From: Agelas oroides
Lineage: Eukaryota; Porifera; Demospongiae; Agelasida; Agelasidae
NCBI GenBank assembly: GCA_949130485.1
Contig: OX422185.1
Location: 3,332,304-3,396,303 of the forward strand
Reading direction: 5' to 3'
Length of the DNA stretch: 64,000 bases
Shown: positions 57,156-64,000 of the stretch, piece by piece
Layout of the letters: each line of letters opens with the position of its first letter
Position numbering within the stretch: position 1 is the stretch's first letter
Notes under the pieces: model-generated
Database searches by the model: none
Told to the model about the DNA's origin: nothing
Seen by the model: only the letters and a program-made list of their open reading frames with translations
Position numbers and translations under genes: made by a program

Positions 57156-58920
57156 GTAAGATTAAATAATACCGTTTAGCAACAGTTACAACAAGTAGAT
57201 CTCGTATGGTCAATATGGCCATGGCACTGTACCAGTCGAAGGAAAAAAAATGGTGTCATTCTCGCATGTTACCTTCCCCAGTGTTTTGTTGTAGCTCTGG
57301 GCATCCAAAATATGAAGAGGCATTCCAGAGTTTTCAAGGCTTTTGGCGTCTGAAACCATCACAGGAGCTAGGGTCGAGGGTTGTTTTTGTAAGTATGGAA
57401 TTGGTCTGGTTTCTTGAGATCAAAGTAGAAAAAAGTGGTGTACAGAGCATCACGGAGGGTGAGGTCTGGGCACAAGACTACAAATGCTGACACTTGTGCC
57501 AACACCCAATTTAGAAGCAGGATGGTGAAGCCACTGAGTGCCAGTTGTGTCAACACTGTGGTAGCACACTAAATACTGATTACATCTGATTGCATAAGTC
57601 AGGTAACTCAGAGAAAATTGACTCCCACTCTGACCAGAAACAGGAAATTAACTTGTGTGGCCTAAAAGAGAATTTTCATGTGGTACAGCATTAAGAGAAT
57701 AGCCTCGTTCCCAAGCCCCACCCAGCTTTCCGTCGCTTGCAGTACAGAAAAGCCGTGGAGAGCCTGGTATCTTTCCTCACGTGAGCATGACGTAATCGAA
57801 AAATGGCGAAAAATTGCAGAATTTACAGGCTGCGTTTCGCGTATCTTCAACCAACTACATGCTCAACGCTTGGTGCGTATGACAATCGCCCCCCGCTAGC
57901 TAGATACGTGTGGTAAGTTACCTGATACCTTGGCTCTTTTTCCTGTTCTAGGCCCATTGCGCCCACGCACAATTAAACCCTTTCTACCATCCTTTCTATC
58001 CTGACATCACTCACGTGAGAAAAGATACCAGGCCCTCTCCTGCTTTACTGTACTATAAGCAACGGAAAACTGGGCAGGGCCTGGGAATGAGATTAAGAGA
58101 ATGTACATGAAGTAACAGATCAAGCCTTTCAGCCAATTCACATTACATTTCCACATTGAAATTTATTAGTGCATGTTAGTGTTGTCCCCATTCTGCATTC
58201 GAAACGTTGGAAAAGTGCTACCCTCGGAGACAATCTATCACTTCAAGTGACTTCAGTAGCCAGACCTTTCAAGAACAACAGGTTAGATTGAAGTGGCCCA
58301 AACATGGCCTCAAAAGCAATCTCAGAGCACCTAATTTTAAGACTTTTTCAATTGGAGGGGGTGCATGCCCTAGACCTCCCTGGGTTGTGCATACTTACAT
58401 GCATTGACGTCATAATGGCCATACTAGTGTAAATAGCTGTCTCCAGCTTTGCAGAGAATTGTAGTAGTCAAAGCTAAAGTACCATGAATAGTATTTTTGT
58501 TGGCAAATGCATATATAGTCACCATGACTTTATTCTGTGGTTAGCTTATTCATGTACATAGAAGCTTTGTGCACTTAGTGCACTTCCACAATGATACAAA
58601 CTGTTGGCAGATTGTGAAGTGCTGATAAAATTCTTGGCTACTTAGCAGCCAAATGTATCCTTTATAGCCGCCCCACATCTAAAAGTCTTCCAACAGTGTA
58701 TGACGTCAGGTAGTGTCAAGTTGGCAAGTAGTAAATGCAGTGTACAACGATCGAAGGATGTCTGTTCAATGACTGGCAGACAGGGTGTTCACATGGCTAC
58801 ATCAGTACAGCTTGTTCAAATTATTAATGCAAATAAATAATTATCTTTTGCTGGGGGAGTGTTTGTCCTTTGTCCTAGGATTCCACCAAAGCTTCACTTA
58901 AATTAGTGCTGAATAATATA
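57156..58920. other. Intron or flank, element-rich
   Basis: It contains the element at 57700-58092 and single element ends. No exon was recognised; the 94-codon frame at 57206-57490 has no domain. Confidence 0.5.
57700..58092. mobile_element. TAGCCTCG-type element with eroded right end
   Basis: The left end is tagcctcgttcccaagcc; the right end (gggcctgggaatgaga) has lost its last bases. ttaagagaa occurs at 57691-57699 and again at 58093-58101, consistent with a 9-bp duplication. Internal sequence is related to 55218-55601. Confidence 0.72.
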
Positions 58921-59556
58921 TATGTGACCCGCTGAGCGAAAACCCGGCACTTCGCGCAAATATTGAATTTGAGTTAGAGGCAATTTTATCCGCACAGGTC
59001 GTTTCCCAGCTAAACTCAGATTATTGCACCAACGTGTCACAGGGGGCTTGCACTGTATGATGCTGAATTATGAAGGCCGGCTCTGCTACTATAACAACGA
59101 TATAAGCTCGAACTCACAGGCAGGCCCGTGAAATACGGGAACGCGTTGCTATGGACAGCTTGTACGCGTTTTTCAAAAACGCGATTTTACCAGCTTCCAG
59201 TCCGTATACGGTTGTCTTTCTGTCCATAGACACAATGTAAGCCCCCGCTTTCACAACCGCTGTCTTTCCCAACTGTCTTTGCCGACATTCAAGCTGCTTT
59301 TTTACAAGAACACGTGTAAATTTACGTGACACGATAGTATACGGAGATATCGTAGCAACGTAAAAACATTGCGTTTTCTGGAAAAGTTGCGTTCCGCATC
59401 CGCTACGCATTTCCCTCTGTAGCTCGGGAACCAAGCAACCGATCGCTTCCATTTTTATCCTGCCGCACAATTACACATTGGTATACCGATTTCCGGTCTT
59501 ATCTCGATTTTCATAAAATGCACGATGTGCCGGGTTTTCGCTCAGCGGGTCACATA
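58921..59556. mobile_element. Inverted-repeat element with TATGTGACCC ends
   Basis: The arms tatgtgacccgctgagcgaa and the complement run about 30 bases (through aaacccggca). The ~636-bp body carries a minus-strand open frame at 59470-59114 (118 codons, begins MCGRIKMEAIGCLVPELQRE) with no family I recognise. Confidence 0.7.
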
Positions 59557-59572
59557 TAGTAGAGGTGTGTCA

Positions 59573-59690
59573 TGTACGTTGATTTCGCTTCACTTGGAAT
59601 AAGTGTAAAAGTACAAGCATGTAATTGCTAGTACTTAGTGTTGACACTTCACACTCATTCGAAGCGAGGCGAAATCAACAGTATAGTCGT
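59573..59690. repeat. Hairpin with degenerate arms
   Basis: gttgatttcgcttcacttgg and the reversed ccgaagcgaggcgaaatcaac-type arm lie about 70 bases apart. A small foldback remnant is likely. Confidence 0.5.
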
Positions 59691-59821
59691 ACCTGTGTGG
59701 GGAGTACATAAGCCGAAAAATAAGCGGGGAGGAAATTGTAGTCTAGCACTTGTGTCTGGGGTGCATACTGAAAGATGTTGCAAGCATTTGCAGGGTGAAG
59801 TCCACTCATGTAATTCCCCAA

Positions 59822-59999
59822 TTAACATTCAACATAATTGGCTTTAACTAGATATACATCCAATGATGGATTATGCTTGGCGGATGTGTGGGCCGGAATG
59901 TTGCAAATTCTCCACCCTAGATACAAAAGCCTATATGTAGGATAATATCAAATTAGATGTGCCTGGGGTGTCTGTGGAGCGGAAGCCCACAACGGCCCA
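59822..59999 (-). repeat. Split direct repeat, B2 copy
   Basis: It starts (plus strand) ttaacattcaacataattgg and ends aagcccacaacggccca. It is the outer 3' end of the retrotransposon. Confidence 0.88.
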
Positions 60000-60309
60000 C
60001 ACATGATCAACATTCATGAGGTTTAAGACCAACATGAATGGATAAAGGAATTGAAGGTGCTAGAGCTGTCTGAGCCCTGCTATTGTGATGCTGCAGTAGT
60101 ATGAATATTAAGAGGTGGGTGGGAGTGGGAGAAAATTTGCGGCAGAGAAGCTGGCGACCCAACTGCTGGTAGAAGGTTGCTATGGTGCAGAACGCGCGTT
60201 CATCTGGCCCAAGCGCAATCCGCCATGTATGCGCTTGCAGTGCGCATGCGCAATTGCCTGGTGTTGAGCAAGGTCATGTTAACTCAGTTTAACTAACGTT
60301 AAACTGTAT

Positions 60310-60487
60310 TTAACATTCAACATAATTGGCTTTAACTAGATATACATCCAATGATGGATTATGCTTGGCGGATGTGTGGGCCGGAATGTTGCAAATTCTC
60401 CACCCCAGATACAAAAGCCTATATGTAGGATAATATCAAATTAGATGTGCCTGGGGTGTCTGTGGAGCGGAAGCCCACAACGGCCCA
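60310..60487 (-). repeat. Split direct repeat, B1 copy
   Basis: Same 178-bp sequence as 59822-59999 with one observed C/T difference, lying about 180 bases after the recombinase stop. Confidence 0.88.
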
Positions 60488-60668
60488 GTGGTGGGACCGA
60501 AGGACGCACCCCCCAGGCACACACACAAACAAAGTATATAGGTTAAGAGGATGAAAGTTCAGAGTAATATGTAGGACCAACTTGAACATAAATGAGCGTC
60601 TATAATCTGAGCCACATGCAATTGGAACACATATAATTGAACACCATCTTACATAATAATTACAATCA

Positions 60669-61751
60669 TTAATTCTTGGACAAACATCGAGAAACGCTTG
60701 CTAACTGTTCGCGAGGAATACGGATGTATCTCAGGTATGCGGTGCTCTCCCACCGGCCAAGAGTTTGAATTAGTGAGTCTTCCAGGCCACATGCTGCTGC
60801 AGTTGTTGCGGCACCAATCCTAAAACTGTGCCCTGAATAGTGGGCCGGATTTATGCCAGATTGCTGCAGAGCTGTTCTCACATGCTCCACGAATCGCTGA
60901 CGTGTGAGGAAGCGGCCGTCTTTGAAACGGAACAGAGGACCGGAACCTTGCTGGCCTTGGGCAGCCAGGTATGCAAGGAGCGCTGCAATTGGGCAGATAT
61001 CATTGTAGGTTCTACCAAGGAATATAGAAACCCCCTTTCTAAATGGATCAGTCTTTGAGGCCTTTATTGACACTCTGACAAGAGTGGGGTTGGCTGGGTT
61101 GTCTATAGCTATGTCATCCATTGCCAAGTTGACTGAGGGGTCAAAGCCTCTGTCAGACTGAACTGTCATCTCTCCTGCTCTTAAAAAGCCATAAAAACAA
61201 AGACAGCATGCTGCCCACAGCATTACATAGTCTGGATCAGCAGCCTTTCTATCCCATGTACTTTTTATCTTGCGTAAGATCGATGGAGTAATTGGGAGGC
61301 GAGGACGTGACTTTACTCCCAGAGCAGCTTGGTAGCGTTTAACACCTTTTAGGACCAGCTCCAATTTAACCAGTGATTGCTGGTTAAAAGGGTCAAAACA
61401 ATTTTTCTCTATTTGTAAGTGGCGGACCGCTGAGAGGTAGCTTTTTATTGTCTGGTGTTTTAAGCCTTGCAGAGCTAAATATGCAGCAAAGATGCAGAGA
61501 GTCGATTCAGCAGCAGGAAAAGGTGTCAGGTTAGCCTCCTGGCAAAAGGTAATAAATCTGTTCTTCCCAGAGTTATACGACCGCTGCGTAGATTGAGCTA
61601 GGCCTTGGGAGAAAAAGAATTGAACAAGCTGACCCAGTTCATTGATGTCCAGTCTGGTCTTGTGTATACCAGAACCTCCAACAGTTGGGGAGGGATTGTG
61701 GTGGGTTGAGGCTCTGCATCTGGGACCTTTGCAAGAAAGAGAGGTAGACAA
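60669..61751 (-). CDS. Tyrosine recombinase of the Ngaro-like element
   Basis: 360 residues. The catalytic set is visible: Arg in FLRAGEMT, Lys in IKASKTD, HSFR in the GHSFRIGAATTAA motif and a Tyr nucleophile in GRWESTAYLRYIR. An N-terminal SAM-like core-binding region precedes it (STQRSYNSGKNRFITFC; TIKSYLSAVRHLQ). It replaces the DDE integrase of LTR elements and would join circular cDNA into the genome by strand exchange. Its reading frame overlaps the 3' end of the RT frame by about 150 bases in another frame, so translation may need a frameshift or re-initiation; the first Met may not be the real start. No stops or shifts mark it as broken. Confidence 0.92.
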   Translation of the reverse strand: MSTSLSCKGPRCRASTHHNPSPTVGGSGIHKTRLDINELGQLVQFFFSQGLAQSTQRSYNSGKNRFITFCQEANLTPFPAAESTLCIFAAYLALQGLKHQTIKSYLSAVRHLQIEKNCFDPFNQQSLVKLELVLKGVKRYQAALGVKSRPRLPITPSILRKIKSTWDRKAADPDYVMLWAACCLCFYGFLRAGEMTVQSDRGFDPSVNLAMDDIAIDNPANPTLVRVSIKASKTDPFRKGVSIFLGRTYNDICPIAALLAYLAAQGQQGSGPLFRFKDGRFLTRQRFVEHVRTALQQSGINPAHYSGHSFRIGAATTAAACGLEDSLIQTLGRWESTAYLRYIRIPREQLASVSRCLSKN

Positions 61752-63367
61752 TTACGTGATAGTGCATCTGCTGCAACATTAAGACTGCCAGGAATGTGGC
61801 GTGCAAATATATCGAAATCAAAATGTGCTGCAATGAAGAACAAGCATCTTAGCAAGTGCATTGCTGTTTCGTGTTTACAGTAGCCAGCATTAATAAGAGC
61901 AACTACAGCCGCATTGTCACAGTGGCAGAGCACAGTACAGCCTCCCCATGCTTTGCCCCAGATTGCTGCTGCAATGACAATTGGGAGAAGCTCCTTTGCG
62001 AGTATGTCTACTGTTTTCCAAGACGTGTGCCAGGAGCATTGGAACCATTTTTGCTGCCAGAATGCACCACAGCCCCAACTCCCCGATGCATCACTAGTTA
62101 TGGTAATATCTGGAACGTCTCTTTTAGCTGCCCGTAGGAGGCTTACACCATTCCATGCCTCAAGGAATGTGCACCACCATGTGAGATCCGATCGAAATTC
62201 TCTGCCCAAGCGAATATGGTGGTATGGTTTCTTTCCAATTGTAGAGGTCTGTATCATACGGCGCAGAAAGGTGCGGCCTGGTGTAACCACTGAAGAAGCA
62301 TGCTGGAGGTCCCCGATTAAAGACAACAACTCTCGTTTAGTGCAGCTTTTCCGGCCTTGCCAAGTGTGGATTGAGCTACGTAGACGTGAAAGTTTCTCTG
62401 CTGGCAGTCTAGCTTCCATAGCAACAGTGTCAAGCTCGATCCCCAGAAAAACAAGGCGTGTAGTGGGGCCTACAATTTTAGAAGGAGCCAGTGGGACACC
62501 TAGGAGTGAGCACAGGTCCTTGCACTGACTCAAACCTTGACTGCATCCATCTGACAAGGGCGGGCCAATGATAAGAAAATCGTCTAAGTAGTGGATCACA
62601 AAGGGTACGCCTCTTTTCTTAAGCATCCATTCAATGGAATCTGCCAGGCAGTTGAAGATTTTAGGAGCAGAACGCAGGCCGAACGGAAGGGTAGTATCGA
62701 TGAACAACTGCTCACGCCACTTCATGCCAAGAAGAAGCCTGTCCTCAGGATGCACTGGGACAATTCGGAATGCGCTTTTTACATCAACTTTCGCTAAAAG
62801 TGCACCTTTCCCAAGGCGGGCAATTTCTGAAATGGCATCCCTCACTGAAGGGTAGGTAAGAGAGCACAAAGCAGGGTCTACTCCATCATTTACACTGCAG
62901 CCTTCAGGAGATGAAAGGTCTAAAATCATGCGCCACTCATTTTGTGCATGCTTCTTTGGTATGACTCCGAAGCGGCTAATGTGGACCCCTGAGAGGATAG
63001 AGGGGTTAAGAGGACCCAGTATGCGGCCTAACGAGCATTCTTTGACTAGGTACTCATCAATAACTAGGGGGTTCTCTTTTGCAGACTTCATATTGGACTT
63101 GGCTGATTGACACTCCCTAGGGTAATTGAAGCCAATCCTGAAGCCTTGAGATATGCCTTGTAGCAGATACTGTGCAAACCCCTTGTCAGGGTGGTTTTCT
63201 AGCTCTCGAGCCCATGCAGCAATATTGAGCGGTGTAGTAATAGATGTGAGGAAGGGTGGTAGAGATGGGGGATGCTGCTGTTTGCAGTTAGCCAGAGCAA
63301 GCAGATCTAGCCTGTACCGGTAGGCTGCAAGATAATAATGGAAGGGAGGGATGTGGGGAGCAAGCAT
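61598..63367 (-). CDS. Reverse transcriptase-RNase H of the Ngaro-like element
   Basis: 589 residues. RT motifs in order: SRFGVIPKK, WRMILDLSSPEG, ALLAKVDVKSAFRIVPVHPE, LPFGLRSAPKIF, and the YLDDF catalytic box (about residue 265). RNase H follows with SDASGSWGCGAFW, AKELLPIV, CDNAAVVALIN and HIPGSLNVAADALSR, covering the acidic and His positions. No chromodomain or integrase follows. It copies element RNA and removes the template strand. It lies about 170 bases after gag and overlaps the recombinase frame at its end. The frame is intact, so the element may still be active. Confidence 0.93.
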   Translation of the reverse strand: MLAPHIPPFHYYLAAYRYRLDLLALANCKQQHPPSLPPFLTSITTPLNIAAWARELENHPDKGFAQYLLQGISQGFRIGFNYPRECQSAKSNMKSAKENPLVIDEYLVKECSLGRILGPLNPSILSGVHISRFGVIPKKHAQNEWRMILDLSSPEGCSVNDGVDPALCSLTYPSVRDAISEIARLGKGALLAKVDVKSAFRIVPVHPEDRLLLGMKWREQLFIDTTLPFGLRSAPKIFNCLADSIEWMLKKRGVPFVIHYLDDFLIIGPPLSDGCSQGLSQCKDLCSLLGVPLAPSKIVGPTTRLVFLGIELDTVAMEARLPAEKLSRLRSSIHTWQGRKSCTKRELLSLIGDLQHASSVVTPGRTFLRRMIQTSTIGKKPYHHIRLGREFRSDLTWWCTFLEAWNGVSLLRAAKRDVPDITITSDASGSWGCGAFWQQKWFQCSWHTSWKTVDILAKELLPIVIAAAIWGKAWGGCTVLCHCDNAAVVALINAGYCKHETAMHLLRCLFFIAAHFDFDIFARHIPGSLNVAADALSRNCLPLFLAKVPDAEPQPTTIPPQLLEVLVYTRPDWTSMNWVSLFNSFSPKA

Positions 63368-63540
63368 TGATTATTGAACTGTGTTAACAATGAGATGATA
63401 TGCCTAGATATAATTTTATATGCAACAAGAGCAGCACATATGGTAATACAGATGAAGATGAGCAATGCGGGGTGTGCTATTTATACATGTACTTTTTGCT
63501 AAAATTAACACATACAGTATCTGAGCAGTAGCGCCCCTAG

Positions 63541-64000
63541 CTAGCAACTAGTGGGAGCTTGGGAGCTTGAAGGCTGCTTGATGCGCTTGCTGCACTCTTT
63601 AGCCTTGTGGGGTTGGTTGCAAATAGCACATAGATGTGCATACTTGCATGATGGGAATGTGCATCCCCTCTTCCAGTTCCAATTAAGGCAGTAAATGCTG
63701 CGAGCATTGAGGGGAGCAGAGAGCAGGGAAGGTGGAGAAGCTGCATGGAATGGCTGCTGATGTTCCCATGCAATGGGGTTCAGTGTGAGATTTGCAGTGC
63801 ACTCAGCTGTTTTATGGCTACGGCTTTTGCAAGTTGTGCAATAATCAGCTGACCTCAGGAAGCACATATTCCAGATGGTGTTGTTAATTTGTGCCCACTT
63901 TTCAGGCTTGGAGACTGCTGCTTGTCGTCTGAACATGGTATCATAGTCAAGCCAAGCCTTACTGTAGTGGCCTTCACGTTGGCCTTCCTCACTTGCTTTA
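63541..64000 (-). CDS. Gag-like zinc-finger protein of the Ngaro-like element (N-terminus outside window)
   Basis: The frame is open to the window edge at 64000; an internal Met is at 63936, but upstream sequence (KAWLDYDTMFRR) continues the same frame. Cys/His motifs: CTTCKSRSHKTAEC (C-x2-C-x4-H-x4-C), CLNWNWKRGCTFPSCKYAH (CCCH-like) and CAICNQPHKAKEC. Such fingers in gag bind element RNA. TAG stop at 63541-63543. This three-finger pattern is, from memory, common in DIRS-type gag proteins. Confidence 0.82.
   Translation of the reverse strand, partial: KASEEGQREGHYSKAWLDYDTMFRRQAAVSKPEKWAQINNTIWNMCFLRSADYCTTCKSRSHKTAECTANLTLNPIAWEHQQPFHAASPPSLLSAPLNARSIYCLNWNWKRGCTFPSCKYAHLCAICNQPHKAKECSKRIKQPSSSQAPTSC

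Larger units (their letters stand above)
59822..64000 (-). mobile_element. Ngaro-like (DIRS superfamily) tyrosine-recombinase retrotransposon, 5' part outside window
   Basis: On the minus strand the order is gag, RT-RNase H, tyrosine recombinase, then a 178-bp repeat (60487-60310), a 310-bp middle block (60309-60000) and a second copy of the 178-bp repeat (59999-59822). This is the B1-A2-B2 end of the split direct repeats (A1-ORFs-B1-A2-B2) of Ngaro-type elements. I see one difference between the two 178-bp copies (59928 against 60416). No integrase or aspartic protease is seen in the window. Open frames and near-identical repeats point to a recent insertion. Confidence 0.87.

Noticed and set aside
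61856-62855. Plus-strand frames up to 204 codons
   Set aside because: They are antisense to the intact reverse transcriptase and show no domain.

Overview
The window looks like animal nuclear DNA, most likely from a marine sponge (demosponge). It has intron-rich genes with GT/AG boundaries and long introns full of short inverted-repeat elements. It carries Roc-COR, death-domain and ankyrin proteins, a DIRS/Ngaro-type retrotransposon, and a degenerate beta-helix/membrane gene of a kind I remember as large families in sponges. The organism call is inference; no rRNA or tRNA gene was found to confirm it.

Layout. 1-359 is a CCT-type microsatellite. 360-11761 (+) is gene A, whose 5' end lies outside the window: seven ankyrin-type exons, a coiled-coil linker, one large Roc-COR exon and two death-domain-like exons. 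11.7-21.4 kb and 25.5-32.5 kb are two diverged copies of one segment. Each copy carries a small coiled-coil/Arg-Ser-rich gene (12319-15963 and 27083-28619) and a tiny SMP-like gene (CDS 18986-19147 and 31227-31385). Copy A also has an orphan death-domain exon at 16904-17241. Between the copies lie a decayed minus-strand membrane gene (23624-21844), a minisatellite and a broken exon copy. 32.5-38.3 kb holds no gene I can support.

38402-57155 (+) is gene B. Its first exon encodes a hydrophobic leader ending in a 2A-like sequence (GDVETNPGP). That exon splices in phase to a Roc-COR exon, followed by a short linker, a death domain and a CARD-like helical exon with an internal repeat. Further exons, all phase 0, encode five ankyrin-type repeats and may belong to the same gene or begin a new gene A-like gene. 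59822 to the window end (-) is a Ngaro-like retrotransposon with gag (cut by the edge), RT-RNase H, tyrosine recombinase and split direct repeats.

How it fits together. Genes A and B share domains found in DAPK-type and NLR-like death-signalling proteins (GTPase/COR switch, death-fold adaptors, ankyrin sensors), so the locus resembles a cluster of intracellular sensor/death-signalling genes that grows by duplication and exon shuffling. The 2A-like leader suggests that gene B makes two polypeptides from one mRNA: a membrane-targeted leader and a cytosolic Roc-COR protein. The repeats are dominated by non-autonomous elements ending in TAGYCTCG with 9-bp target duplications (Mutator-like). One of them sits at a death-domain exon of gene A and another surrounds an exon-like open stretch of gene B.
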